From Myxococcus eversor (GTDB lineage: Bacteria > Myxococcota > Myxococcia > Myxococcales > Myxococcaceae): a stretch of DNA of 64,000 nucleotides. How positions within the stretch are numbered: position 1 is the stretch's first letter; each line of letters opens with the position of its first letter. The stretch covers positions 186,001 through 250,000 of the forward strand of contig NZ_JAAIXY010000014.1 of assembly GCF_010894455.1 (NCBI RefSeq), written 5' to 3'. The notes under the pieces were generated by a model, which saw nothing but the letters and a program-made list of their open reading frames with translations, did no database searches and was not told where the DNA came from. This document shows, in pieces, positions 7,505 to 16,827 of the stretch. The translations under genes and the position numbers were made by a program.

Positions 7505-9555
7505 GCGGCCTGTGGATGGAGTCCTTGGGATGGGCGCTGATGCACTCGCTCTGGCAGGGCGCGCTGGTGGCGCTGGGGCTGGCGGTGGCGCTGGTGACGG
7601 TGGGACGCCGCGCGGCCAACGCGCGTTATGTTCTGGCCTGTGGCGCGCTGGTGCTGACCGTGGTGCTGCCCGCGGCCACCGGGTGGCGGCACGCGACTCG
7701 AGCGCGCGCCACGCGTCAGGCGGAGCACGCCGCTGCCACCCGGGCCGTGCATGAGGAGCCGCTCCTCGCGACCCGGGCCCGGCCCCAGTGGGCCGCCACG
7801 CCCAGCGCCGTCATCTCCTCCGAGCGCGAGCCCACGACGTCTGGATGGACTCGGCTGGAGCCGGCGAGCGTGCTGACGCGGCTGGTGGAACAGGCGCGCG
7901 CGTCGCTGGACAGCCTGCTGCGGTGGGTGGTGCTCGCGTGGGTGGCGGGCGTGGGGCTCAGCTCCGGACGGCTGACGGCGGAGTGGGTGCAACTGCGCCG
8001 GCTCGCGCGCCGTGCCCTGCCCGCGCCGCGTGAGTGGCAGGAGCGATTGGACACGCTGTCGCGACGACTGGGCCTGGCGCGCGCGGTGCGGCTGCTCCAG
8101 TCGACCGAGGTGGACGTTCCCTCGACGGTGGGCTGGCTGTCGCCGGTGGTGCTGCTGCCGGTGTCCACGCTCTCTGGACTCCCCACGCGCCAGTTGGAGA
8201 TGGTGCTGGCGCACGAGCTGGCCCACATCCGCCGGCATGACTTCGCGGTGAACCTGGCGCAGGTGGTGGTGGAGACGCTCTTCTTCTACCACCCGGCCGT
8301 GCGGTGGATGTCCAACGTCATCCGCGTGGAGCGCGAGCACTGCTGCGACGACGTGGCGGTGAGCGCCAGCGGCAACTCCGTCTCCTACGCCCGGGCCCTC
8401 ACCGCGCTGGAGGCGCTGCGAGTGCTGCCCTCGGAGTCGAGCCACGCGATGTCCGCCCTCGGTGGCTCGCTGCCCGAGCGCGTGCGCCGACTGGTCTCCC
8501 CCGCCGCGCCGCGCTGCTCCTCCCGCTGGGTGGCGGGAGCGTCGGTGCTCACGCTCGTCAGCAGCCTCGCGGTGGCCACGCCCCTGACGTCGCTGGTGCT
8601 GGGCCAGAGCCCCGCGTCCAACACGTCGTCCAAGGCCCCGCCGGGCGTCGCCATCCCCGCGCCTCCCGACGCGGCGGAGCCTCCCGCGCCGCCGAGCGCG
8701 CCCTCCGCGCCCCGCTTCACCGTGGCGCCGAACCCCAAGGTCGACGTCAAGGTGAACGTCCCCATCAAGCTGGCCGTCGCGCCCAAGGTGAAGGTGAAGG
8801 TGAAGGCGTTCTCGGGCCGTGACGATGATGACGTCGACGAGCGCACCCGGGTGGGCGCGGGGCAGCCGCTCTCCGTCGACCAGCTCGTGGCGCTGAAGAC
8901 GGCGGGCGTCACGCCGGAGCGGGTGCGGGAGCTGGAGTCGATGGGCTACGAGCCCACCGTCGCCAACCTGGTGGAGATGAGCCACGTGGGCGTCACCCCC
9001 GAGTACACGAAGCAGATGACCGCGAACTTCGGCCGCAAGCTGGACGCCGACACGCTGGTGGAGCTGCGCACCATGGGTGTCACGCAGGAGTACCTCGCCG
9101 CGCTCAAGAACGCGGGCTTCGAAACGAAGGACCCGGACGACGTGGTGGAGGCGCGCGCGGTGGGAGTGAGCGAGGACTACGTGCGCGGGCTGAAGGCCGC
9201 GGGCTACTCCGGCATGTCGCTGGAGGACATCACCGAGCTGCGCGCGGTGGGCGTGGACCCGGAGTACATCGGCGCGCTGGGCAAGTTCGGCCTGTCCAAG
9301 CTCGCCGCGGATGACCTCCAGGAGCTGCGCGCGGTGGGTGTCACGCCGTCGTGGCTGGAGCAGATGCGCGCGGCCGGCGTGGAGTCGAAGGACCCGGACC
9401 AGCTGACCGAGCTGCGCGCGCTGGGCGTCACCCCGGAGTTCCTGCGCGAGCTGAACGCCGCGGGCCTGAAGAACCTCTCCGCCGATGAGCTGGTGCGCCT
9501 GCGCTCCGGCGGCGTGGACGCCGAGTTCATCCGGCGGCTGCGCGACTCCAAGTAA
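7501..9555 (+). CDS. M56 family membrane metalloprotease (BlaR1/MecR1-type) with C-terminal 29-residue repeats
   Basis: 684 residues. The N-terminal ~370 residues are the M56 protease: hydrophobic segments near 12-32, 45-62, 140-158 and 343-367, and a zinc motif HELAHIRRHD near 238, followed by EREHCCDDVAV, which supplies the third ligand. A Pro/Ala linker (370-455) follows. Instead of the penicillin-binding sensor of BlaR1, residues ~460-684 are about seven and a half tandem copies of a 29-residue unit (consensus LVELRAVGVTPEYLxxL, then AG and a five-residue turn). The exported protein at 9715-10884 carries the same unit. Inferred role: sense an envelope signal through the repeats and relieve the BlaI-type repressor encoded just upstream. 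Confidence 0.9.
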   Translation: MSGLWMESLGWALMHSLWQGALVALGLAVALVTVGRRAANARYVLACGALVLTVVLPAATGWRHATRARATRQAEHAAATRAVHEEPLLATRARPQWAATPSAVISSEREPTTSGWTRLEPASVLTRLVEQARASLDSLLRWVVLAWVAGVGLSSGRLTAEWVQLRRLARRALPAPREWQERLDTLSRRLGLARAVRLLQSTEVDVPSTVGWLSPVVLLPVSTLSGLPTRQLEMVLAHELAHIRRHDFAVNLAQVVVETLFFYHPAVRWMSNVIRVEREHCCDDVAVSASGNSVSYARALTALEALRVLPSESSHAMSALGGSLPERVRRLVSPAAPRCSSRWVAGASVLTLVSSLAVATPLTSLVLGQSPASNTSSKAPPGVAIPAPPDAAEPPAPPSAPSAPRFTVAPNPKVDVKVNVPIKLAVAPKVKVKVKAFSGRDDDDVDERTRVGAGQPLSVDQLVALKTAGVTPERVRELESMGYEPTVANLVEMSHVGVTPEYTKQMTANFGRKLDADTLVELRTMGVTQEYLAALKNAGFETKDPDDVVEARAVGVSEDYVRGLKAAGYSGMSLEDITELRAVGVDPEYIGALGKFGLSKLAADDLQELRAVGVTPSWLEQMRAAGVESKDPDQLTELRALGVTPEFLRELNAAGLKNLSADELVRLRSGGVDAEFIRRLRDSK

Positions 9556-9590
9556 CACCCGCCACACTGTAACACCCGTCACCGAGTGGC

Positions 9591-9615
9591 CCGGGGAGCA
9601 GCGCTCGCTCCCCGG
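9591..9615 (+). terminator. hairpin after the M56 protease gene
   Basis: Perfect 9-bp stem CCGGGGAGC/GCTCCCCGG with a 7-base loop, 36 bp after the protease stop and 100 bp before the next gene. No T-run follows. It may terminate or attenuate transcription between the protease and the repeat protein. No further TACGAA palindrome lies in this gap. Confidence 0.45.
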
Positions 9616-9714
9616 CCCCGTGACACCCCATCCCTCTCACGCCCTTCCCCGCTGACGCGTCCACACAGGCGCGTCGGACGGGAGGGGTCCATCCAGAATC
9701 GAAGGAGCCTCTCC

Positions 9715-10884
9715 ATGCGTCGCCTGCCGTCGCTGTTGACCTGCTGTGTCCTGTTGCTCGTGGCCACCACCGCCTCCGCCGCGAACGAGCTGCGCGGCAC
9801 CTGGACGTCCACCGCCCGCGAGAAGTCGTCCCCCGACAGCTTCCACATCAACCTCATCCACCCCGACAAGGAAGAGGGCGGCCAGGGGCAGATGGGCTTC
9901 ACCGAGCCCCGCGCCTCCTTCCAGGGCCTGTCCACCGCGGACGGCCCGTCCACCTTCACCCTCACCCGCGAGGCGGGCGTCCTCACCTTCACCGGCACCT
10001 TCCAGGGCGGTGACGGCGCGGGCCACTACCGCTTCGCGCCCAGCGAGGCCTACGCGAAGGCCATGGCGGCGCTCGGCTACACGAACCTCACAAGTTACGA
10101 ACAGTTCCAGTTCGCGGCGACCAACGTCACCACCCAGCGGGTGAAGGAGCTGGCGGCCCTCGGCTACAAGAACATCCCGCGCGAGCAGCTGCTCACGGTG
10201 GGCATCTTCGACGTGTCCCCCGAGTACGTCCGCGAGCTGGCGAAGCTGGGCTACGAGAAGCTGTCCATCGAGCAGTTGGTGGCGGGCCGCATCCACGGCG
10301 TCACGGCCCAGCGCGCCAAGGACCTGGCCGTCGCCGGCTTCCCCAAGCTGTCCTGGGAGGACCTGCTCGCCATGTCCATCCACGGCGTCACCCCCGAGTA
10401 CATCCGCGAGGTGAACGCCATGGGCTACCGCGGCCTGGACGCCGAGAAAATCGTCGCCTTCCGCATCCATGGCATCACCACCGCGTTCGCCAAGGAGATG
10501 AGCGGCCTGGGCTTCAAGGACCTGGACGCGGACGAGCTGGTCGCCATGCGCATCCACGGCGTCAGCACGGCCTTCGTGAAGGAGATGCGGGAGCTGGGCT
10601 TCAAGGATTTGGACTCGGACGACTTCGTCGCCATGCGCATCCACGGAGTCACCACGCCCTTCGTGAAGGAGATGCGAGAGCTGGGCTTCAAGGAAATCAC
10701 GCAGGAAGAACTGGTCTCCTTCCGCATCCACGGCGTGACGCCCGAGTTCGTGAAGAAGCTGCGCGACGCGGGCTACAAGAACATCACTCCGGAGGAGCTG
10801 GTGCGCCTGCGCATCCACGGAATCGACGAGACGTTCATGCGTTCCATGTCGCGTGGCGGCAAGGACGGCAAGGGCGGCAAGTAG
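9715..10884 (+). CDS. exported protein made of 29-residue repeats shared with the upstream protease
   Basis: 389 residues from ATG 9715 (GAAGGAG 7 bases upstream). A signal peptide (MRRLPSLLTCCVLLLVATTASA) is followed by a ~95-residue beta-rich domain (ELRGTWTSTARE...HYRFAPSEAY). Nine tandem 29-residue repeats run from about residue 119 to 380, with consensus LGFKDLDxDELVAMRIHGVTxxFVKEMRE. These match the repeats at the end of the M56 protease encoded upstream. The tail is Gly/Lys-rich. Each unit probably forms two short helices, giving a solenoid. It is predicted periplasmic and may be a ligand, inhibitor or substrate of the protease sensor. This is inference from shared repeats and adjacency. 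Confidence 0.85.
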   Translation: MRRLPSLLTCCVLLLVATTASAANELRGTWTSTAREKSSPDSFHINLIHPDKEEGGQGQMGFTEPRASFQGLSTADGPSTFTLTREAGVLTFTGTFQGGDGAGHYRFAPSEAYAKAMAALGYTNLTSYEQFQFAATNVTTQRVKELAALGYKNIPREQLLTVGIFDVSPEYVRELAKLGYEKLSIEQLVAGRIHGVTAQRAKDLAVAGFPKLSWEDLLAMSIHGVTPEYIREVNAMGYRGLDAEKIVAFRIHGITTAFAKEMSGLGFKDLDADELVAMRIHGVSTAFVKEMRELGFKDLDSDDFVAMRIHGVTTPFVKEMRELGFKEITQEELVSFRIHGVTPEFVKKLRDAGYKNITPEELVRLRIHGIDETFMRSMSRGGKDGKGGK

Positions 10885-10940
10885 CACTCCAGGGTCATTC
10901 AGGAAGCGCCGTCCACTCACGTTCTTTACCGAGGGAGCCC

Positions 10941-10964
10941 GGTGTCCCCGCTTCGCGGGGCACC
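10941..10964 (+). terminator. strong hairpin just upstream of the DUF5916 gene
   Basis: GGTG(T)CCCCGC and GCGGGGCACC pair with one bulged T around a TTC loop, 14 bases before the ATG at 10978 and 57 bases after the previous stop. It could end the repeat-protein transcript or act in the leader of the next gene. Confidence 0.45.
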
Positions 10965-10977
10965 AGGGAAGAGGGAC

Positions 10978-13554
10978 ATGTCATTCGGTGTCAGAGGGGC
11001 CATCGCGCTCATGGTGTCGCTGTGGAGTCTGGCGGCGGGCGCGGCGGTGGAGGGGCCAGGGAAGGAGCAGTTCCTTCAGGCGGCGCGGGCCACGGGCTCG
11101 CTCCAGGTGGACGGGAGGCTGGACGAGGATGACTGGGCGCGCGCGCCCGTGTTCGACGGCTTCGTGGAGCGCTATCCGGCGGCGGGCCGGGCACCGTCGG
11201 AGAAGACGGAGCTGCGAGTGCTCTACGACGAGGACATGTTGTACGTGGGCGTGGTGGCGCGCGACTCGGAGCCTTCGCGCATCGACCGGCGGCTGGGGCG
11301 GCGGGACAGCGCGCCGTACTCGGACACGATTCATGTCCTCATCGACCCGACGCATGACCATCGCACCGCGTACAGCTTCTCCGTCACCGCCGGCGGCGTG
11401 CAGAGCGACGGGCTGTTCTACGACGACCGCTACTACACGGAGGACTGGAGCGGCATCTGGGCCGGGGCCGCGGGCGACGTGAAGGACGGCTGGGTGGCGG
11501 AGTTCGCCATTCCCCTCTCGCTGCTGCGCTTCCCGGAGGCGCCGGTGCAGACGTGGGGCTTCTCGGTGCGTCGCGACATCGCGCGCAAGAACGAGGAGCT
11601 GGAGTCGGTGGACAACCCGCGCAACCACAACGCCAACGTGTCGCGGCTGGGCCACCTGACGGGCATGGAGAACCTCCAACCTCGCGGGCGGTGGGAGTTG
11701 ATGCCGTACCTGGCGGCGCGGGGCCTGGCGCGGCCCCAGTTCTCGAACGCGTCACGGCCGGCGCCGCGCCTGCTCAGCCCATCCATGGACGTGGGCCTGG
11801 ACGTGCGCGCATCGCTCACCAGCGAGCTGCTGCTGGCGGCGACGTTCAACCCGGACTTCGGCGAGGTGGAGGCGGACGAACTGCTGCTCAACCTGAGCAC
11901 GTTCGAGGCGTACTTCCCGGAGCGCCGCCCCTTCTTCACGCAGGGCATGGAGCTGTTCCAACCGGTGGGCATGGGCGTGGGTGACGCGCCGCTGGCGCTC
12001 TTCTACTCGCGGCGCATCGGCCTGGACACGCCGCTGCTCGGCGCGGCGAAGGTGACGGGCTCGGTGGGCGGCGTGCAGGTGGGCATACTGGACGCGCTCG
12101 TCACCGGCCCCTGGCAGGCGCGCGACGAGGCGAGCCCGGACCGGAGCCTGCGCTTCGACTGGCGCAGGCCGCTGCACCTGGGCGCGGGGCTGGAGCTGCC
12201 GGACGAGCCCTCCGCGACGACGCACTACCTGGTGGCGGTGGCGCGCGGGAAGGTGGGCGCGGGCTCGCGCGTGGGCGGCGCGGTGGCCATGGCCAACCCG
12301 CTGTCGGGCACCTGCACCGCCGAGGACGCGGCCCTGGAAGGCGCTCAGCAACCGGCGTCGTGTCGGGGACACGGAGGGCTCACGGGCGCGCTCGACTTCG
12401 ACCTGAAGACGGCGGACAGCACCTGGGGCGTGTACGGGATGATGGTGGCGTCGCGCGTGGACGGCGGCCCACCGGAGCGCGTGCTCGCGGATGGCACGCT
12501 GCTGCGAGGCGGGGACTCGGGCGCGGGCGGCTACCTGCGCGCGGGCCGCTTCGGTGGCGAGGGTTTGCGTCCGGAGGTCGGCGTGGATATCGCCACGCCG
12601 AAGCTGTCGCTGGTGGCCACGGGCTTCCAGCGCTCGCAGAACGAAGTGGCCCCCAGGGCCACGCTGCGCCTCGCGAAGCCCAATGGACTGGGCCCGTTCA
12701 AGGCGTTCTTCGCCAATGCCCACGTCGGCGGAAAGTGGACGGCGGATGAGCGGAGCGAGCACCGGGTCACCTGGTTCAACCTCTACGCGAGCGCCACCCT
12801 GCCCAGCTTCGACACGGTGAGCGTGGAGACGGGGTTGGACCTCAACAGCTTCGACGTGCGGGAGCTGGCGAGGACGGGGATTCCCCTGGAGCGGCCAGAC
12901 CGGATGTTCATGGCCGCCAGCGCCGAGACGAACCCCAACCGCCCTGTCTCGGTGGAGGCCTACGCGTCGGTGGGCCACCGCTTCCGGGGCGGACCGAGCG
13001 CTCCGGCCTGGGACTGGGGCGGGGAGGTCACCCTGTCGATGCGGCCGCACCCCTCGCTCCAGACGGAGCTCTCCGTGGGCAACGACAAGACGGACCACGG
13101 GCCTCGTTATGTGGAGACACGGGCCGACGGCGGCTTCCTGCTGGGCGCGCTGGACTCGCAATACCTGTCACTCACGCTGCGCCAGCAGTGGGTGCTGACG
13201 CCCCGGCTCACCCTGCAGGGCTACGCGCAGCTCTTCACCGCGCACGGCACCTACGGGCCCTTCTTCACGGCGACGTCCGACGCGCGGCGGTCGCGCATCC
13301 GGCTCGACTCGCTGACCCCCGTCGAGCACGCGGACGACAGCAGCTTCTACGACACCGCGCTGAACGTGAATGTCGTGGCGCGGTGGGAGTACCAGCTCGG
13401 CTCCACGCTCTTCGTCGTCTACTCGCGCTCGCAGCAGGGCCTGCCGGAGCCGGAGGGAGAGCGGCCCTTCGCGACGCTGCGTCCACGGCGCCTCCTGGCC
13501 GGAGCCGCCAACGACGCGGTAATGCTCAAGTGGAGCTACTACTGGGGCACGTGA
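10978..13554 (+). CDS. CBM9-like/DUF5916 outer-membrane protein
   Basis: 858 residues from ATG 10978 (GGGAAGAGGGAC upstream), which begins a signal peptide (MSFGVRGAIALMVSLWSLAAGAA); GTG 10942 is possible but lies in the hairpin. Residues ~45-220 form a carbohydrate-binding-family-9-like sandwich, with LQVDGRLDEDDWARA at its start and LRVLYDEDMLYVGVVARDSEPS after it. The remaining ~600 residues have the DUF5916 pattern of alternating strands (for example ATFNPDFGEVEADE, YFPERRPFF) and probably form an outer-membrane barrel. Such proteins are common in myxobacteria and Bacteroidetes, with no agreed function; surface glycan binding is a guess. Confidence 0.85.
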   Translation: MSFGVRGAIALMVSLWSLAAGAAVEGPGKEQFLQAARATGSLQVDGRLDEDDWARAPVFDGFVERYPAAGRAPSEKTELRVLYDEDMLYVGVVARDSEPSRIDRRLGRRDSAPYSDTIHVLIDPTHDHRTAYSFSVTAGGVQSDGLFYDDRYYTEDWSGIWAGAAGDVKDGWVAEFAIPLSLLRFPEAPVQTWGFSVRRDIARKNEELESVDNPRNHNANVSRLGHLTGMENLQPRGRWELMPYLAARGLARPQFSNASRPAPRLLSPSMDVGLDVRASLTSELLLAATFNPDFGEVEADELLLNLSTFEAYFPERRPFFTQGMELFQPVGMGVGDAPLALFYSRRIGLDTPLLGAAKVTGSVGGVQVGILDALVTGPWQARDEASPDRSLRFDWRRPLHLGAGLELPDEPSATTHYLVAVARGKVGAGSRVGGAVAMANPLSGTCTAEDAALEGAQQPASCRGHGGLTGALDFDLKTADSTWGVYGMMVASRVDGGPPERVLADGTLLRGGDSGAGGYLRAGRFGGEGLRPEVGVDIATPKLSLVATGFQRSQNEVAPRATLRLAKPNGLGPFKAFFANAHVGGKWTADERSEHRVTWFNLYASATLPSFDTVSVETGLDLNSFDVRELARTGIPLERPDRMFMAASAETNPNRPVSVEAYASVGHRFRGGPSAPAWDWGGEVTLSMRPHPSLQTELSVGNDKTDHGPRYVETRADGGFLLGALDSQYLSLTLRQQWVLTPRLTLQGYAQLFTAHGTYGPFFTATSDARRSRIRLDSLTPVEHADDSSFYDTALNVNVVARWEYQLGSTLFVVYSRSQQGLPEPEGERPFATLRPRRLLAGAANDAVMLKWSYYWGT

Positions 13555-13566
13555 GGTGACGGGGCC

Positions 13567-14001
13567 TCACGGCCTGGAGCAGAGGCGGGAGATGGCGGAG
13601 CGCGCCTCGTTCACCGAGTCCTCGTAGGTGGCCAGCGTGACGCCGGGCCCCACCTGTCCATCGTCCATCGCGGCGACGTCCTGCTCCGGGCGCGCCCTCA
13701 CCCGGGCGATGTGCGCATGCGACCGCGCGAGCAGGTCCAGGTCCGCGCCGTAGCGCCGCACGGCCTCGCGCAGCGCGGCGTCACTGACGCGCAGGGCCTT
13801 CAGTCGCGAGGACAGCTCCTCGAGCTGACTCGCGTTCAACGCCAGCGAGTGCGCGTCATGCTGGCTGTCCCGGAAGCCATCCGTCACGCGCAGCTCCTCC
13901 ATCACCAGGGCCTGCACGGAGGCACACGACTCCTCCCTGCGGTGCGGACACGCCACTGTCAGCGCCAGCAGTCCCCACGCCAGGGCGCGGCGGCCAGACA
14001 C
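13567..14001 (-). CDS. small exported helical protein, probable lipoprotein
   Basis: 144 residues if started at GTG 14001 (MSGRRALAWGLLALTVAC). Upstream in-frame starts exist but would put non-coding-looking sequence before the signal. The short hydrophobic run ends LTVAC, an imperfect lipobox. The mature part is helical and charged: DAHSLALNASQLEELSSRLKALRVSD, then ALREAVRRYGADLDLLARS. No family was recognised. It is convergent with the DUF5916 gene, 12 bp apart. Confidence 0.6.
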   Translation of the reverse strand: MSGRRALAWGLLALTVACPHRREESCASVQALVMEELRVTDGFRDSQHDAHSLALNASQLEELSSRLKALRVSDAALREAVRRYGADLDLLARSHAHIARVRARPEQDVAAMDDGQVGPGVTLATYEDSVNEARSAISRLCSRP

Positions 14002-14335
14002 CGCGGCGCCCTGCGAACCACCGCGAGCTGGACGTGAGAGCGGGCGCACGCACCCACGCTCGGCCCGCCGTCCCCGGGAGTCAATTCGCGCCGGGGAACG
14101 GTGTCCCCGGGTGGAAAACCAGGGGCCTTCCAGGACGGCATTCCTCGGGGCCCGAGGGCCAAGTGCCGGGTTCTGGAAAGTCAGGTGCACGGCCGTCTCA
14201 GAGGCACGGGCAAGCGGGGGCCCGCCGCCAGGGCTTGGGAGCGTCAGCTGTCGAACGACTCCGGCGGACGAGTTCGTGCACGCGCGAAAGGCCGGCCCCA
14301 GTTTCGCCCCGGGTGGCGTGGAGGAGGAGGGTGCA
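14002..14335. other. 334-bp divergent intergenic region with one hairpin
   Basis: The gap between two divergently transcribed lipoprotein-type genes holds a perfect 7-bp stem CCGGGGA/TCCCCGG (14091-14097/14104-14110). I see no convincing -35/-10 or -24/-12 pair in either direction, and no short open frame with coding character. Confidence 0.4.
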
Positions 14336-14794
14336 ATGGTTTCGCTTCGAATCGCCTGTCTCGGGCTGCTGCTGACACTGTCGGCGTGTGCGTCGTCGAA
14401 CCCGGCCGTGGTGCGGGCCCCTCGCGAGGAGGCTCCCGCTGTCGCGAGCGTCACGGAGGACGGGAGCACCTACGGCTACCGCGCGGAGGACCCCGTGCGC
14501 GTGGGTTGGGGCAACCCGGGCGTCATGGCCTTCTTCGAGCTGTTGCGCGGCCCCCAGGGCCAGCGCGTCGCCTGGAAGCGGCTGGGCCCGTGCTGCGACA
14601 CCGGCCCCACGCCGTCGCTCGAGTACGCGGGGCTGGAGGTGTTCGAGGTCGGCTACGAGGGACTGATGGACCCGGTGCGGCTGTACATCGACCCGAACCA
14701 CGGGGCCGCCATCCGCGCGCCCCAGGGCTTCACGATTGAGGGCCTCACCGCGCGCGAGACGCCGACGACTCCGTCGGACGTCATCGAGCTGTAG
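14336..14794 (+). CDS. small lipoprotein, unknown function
   Basis: 152 residues from ATG 14336, preceded by GGAGGAGGG. The signal MVSLRIACLGLLLTLSAC ends in a good lipobox (LSAC), and the residue after the Cys is Ala, favouring outer-membrane sorting. The mature part is a ~120-residue domain (VRVGWGNPGVMAFFELLRGPQG, KRLGPCCDTGPTPSLEYAG) containing a CC pair. No family was recognised. Its stop is 12 bp from the stop of the convergent DUF885 gene. Confidence 0.75.
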   Translation: MVSLRIACLGLLLTLSACASSNPAVVRAPREEAPAVASVTEDGSTYGYRAEDPVRVGWGNPGVMAFFELLRGPQGQRVAWKRLGPCCDTGPTPSLEYAGLEVFEVGYEGLMDPVRLYIDPNHGAAIRAPQGFTIEGLTARETPTTPSDVIEL

Positions 14795-14805
14795 CCGCCC
14801 TACGC

Positions 14806-16578
14806 TCACTCCAGCGACGGTGACTCGTCGTTGGGGATGAGCACCTTGCGCGCGAGCGACACCGGAAGGCCGAGCTGCAGGAAGCGGTCGTGGAAGTCCT
14901 TCAGGACGAACTTCTTCCCGCTCGCCTCCAGGTGCTTCCGGTAGTCCTCGCGCAGCTTCAGAATCTGCATGCGCCCCGCCGCGTAGTACAGGTACGTGGG
15001 GTTGGACGTGCCGCGCTCCACCTCGCGCATCGCGGGGAAGGGCTCGAAGTACGCAATCTCCGCGTAGCGCTTCGCCACCGCGTCCACCGGCTCGTTGTAG
15101 ACGTGCAGCGCCAGCGCCGCGTACCACCGCGCGTGCCGCTGGAGCGCGCGCCGCAACTGGCCCAGGCGCACCGACGGGTCACCCTGGCCCAGGCCCTCGT
15201 CCACCATCATCTGCTCGGCGTAGTGGGCCCAGCCCTCCACCACGGAGGCGGGGGTGAAGACCTTGCGCACGTCGGTGGGAATCTTGGACCCGTAGAGAAG
15301 CTGGACGAAGTGGCCCGGCATGGCCTCGTGCACGGTGATGCCCAACAGGCCCGCGCGGTTGAAGTACGTCAGGTGCTGCGCCTTCTCGTCGGTGGACCAC
15401 TCCGACTCCACGTTGGTGATGTTGTAGTACGCCTCCTTCGCCTTGCTCTCGAAGGGGCCCGGCGTGTCCATGGACGCGAAGCCCAGCCGCTCGTACGGAG
15501 GCGTCTCGCGCACGGACGGCAGCGCGTCCGAGGGCAGGGTCAGGATGTCCTTCTCGCGCACGAAGCGCTGCAACTCCACCAGTTGGGTGCGCGCCAGGGG
15601 AATCAGCTCCTCGGAGGTGGGGTGGTCCTTCACCAGGGCCGCCATCACCTGCTCGGGCGTCTTCGTCGGGTCCACCTTCGCCGTCTCGCGCGCGACCCAG
15701 GCCTTGTACTCACGGATGGCGCGCTCGTTGATGTCGCGCAGCTGGTCCGCGTTCAGCGTGATGTGCTCCTCCAGCGCCAGCTTCTTCTCGAACAGCGCGC
15801 GGCCCAGGCGGAAGTCGCCGTTCGCCTGGGGCAGCAGCTCCTCCTCCAACCACTCGGTGAAGCCCTCCATCTGCCGCAGGGCGTCCGCGCGCGCGGCGTG
15901 GAAGGCCTCGCGCTCCGCGGGCGGCACCTTGTCCAGGCCCTGGGCCTCCAGGGCCCGAGGCAGGTCCACGCGCAGGTACACCTGCGTGCCGCGCGCGTCG
16001 CGGATGGCCTGCTCCGCCCACAACCGGGGCACGCCCTTGAGGTTCGTCTTCGCCGCCTCCAGCACGTCTGGGATGCGCGCCATGCGCGCGCGCATGTCCC
16101 TCATCCGCTCGCCCAGCGGCGCGAAGTCGCGCGAGGACAGCGTGGACAGGCCGCCGGAGACCAGGCCCACGTAGGCGCCGGGGCTCTTCTCCCAGATGCG
16201 CTCCTCCTCCAGTTCGAACAACTCCGCGCGGATGGCGTTCTGCAGCACCACGCCGTCGATGGCCTCGTCGCCGGTGAGCGCGGAGCAGTTCACCTGCTCC
16301 AGTCGCGTGAGCCAGCCGTGCAGCGCCTCGGCCTTGCGCCGCAGCGCCTCTTGCGAGACGTCCTGCAGGCGCGCGTCATGCGCATGGAAGCCCAGTCGCG
16401 TCGCGCGCACGGGGTTGGCCGCGGAGAACCAATCCAGGTACTCGCGAATGAAGTGCGAATAGGAGGCGGTGGCGGCGCGAGAGGGAGAAGGCAAGGAGGA
16501 CGACTCCGTCCCGTCCTTCGAGCGCGACGCGCACGCGGAGAGACTGGCCAGCAAAATGACTGCGACACGAATGCGCAT
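14806..16578 (-). CDS. DUF885 family lipoprotein (metallopeptidase-like)
   Basis: 590 residues from ATG 16578 (GAAGAG upstream), starting MRIRVAVILLASLSAC, a lipoprotein signal. The frame is open to 16659, but that adds only non-signal sequence. The body matches the all-helical DUF885 family, with HEAMPGHFVQ near residue 415 and EGWAHYAEQMM about 30 residues later. This arrangement resembles the HExxxGH + E zinc sites of M32/M2-like peptidases. The expected role is an envelope-attached peptidase. Activity and substrate are unproven for this family. Length is typical (~580-600). Confidence 0.85.
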   Translation of the reverse strand: MRIRVAVILLASLSACASRSKDGTESSSLPSPSRAATASYSHFIREYLDWFSAANPVRATRLGFHAHDARLQDVSQEALRRKAEALHGWLTRLEQVNCSALTGDEAIDGVVLQNAIRAELFELEEERIWEKSPGAYVGLVSGGLSTLSSRDFAPLGERMRDMRARMARIPDVLEAAKTNLKGVPRLWAEQAIRDARGTQVYLRVDLPRALEAQGLDKVPPAEREAFHAARADALRQMEGFTEWLEEELLPQANGDFRLGRALFEKKLALEEHITLNADQLRDINERAIREYKAWVARETAKVDPTKTPEQVMAALVKDHPTSEELIPLARTQLVELQRFVREKDILTLPSDALPSVRETPPYERLGFASMDTPGPFESKAKEAYYNITNVESEWSTDEKAQHLTYFNRAGLLGITVHEAMPGHFVQLLYGSKIPTDVRKVFTPASVVEGWAHYAEQMMVDEGLGQGDPSVRLGQLRRALQRHARWYAALALHVYNEPVDAVAKRYAEIAYFEPFPAMREVERGTSNPTYLYYAAGRMQILKLREDYRKHLEASGKKFVLKDFHDRFLQLGLPVSLARKVLIPNDESPSLE

Positions 16579-16827
16579 GAGGGCTCTCTTCAAGGATGAC
16601 GGGCCGAAGTCTCGGCACTCGTGTGGGTAAGGGGTAGGCGGAAACAAGCGCGCTCGCAAGACGCCGTCGTGCGCTCAACCCGTCGGGTCGCCCCAGAGGT
16701 CCCCCTTGACGTGTGCTGACTCACCGTTGCGCGCACACGCCCCCGGGTCCGTCCTGAGTCGGACGCTCACGACGCGCGCGCAACGCCTGCTTGCTCCCCT
16801 GTGACGACGTGACGCAGGCTCGGGGAC

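Noticed and set aside
7240..9582. A 780-codon minus-strand open frame opposite the blaI-like and M56 genes
   Set aside because: Low-complexity antisense translation; the plus strand carries clear BlaI and M56 motifs.
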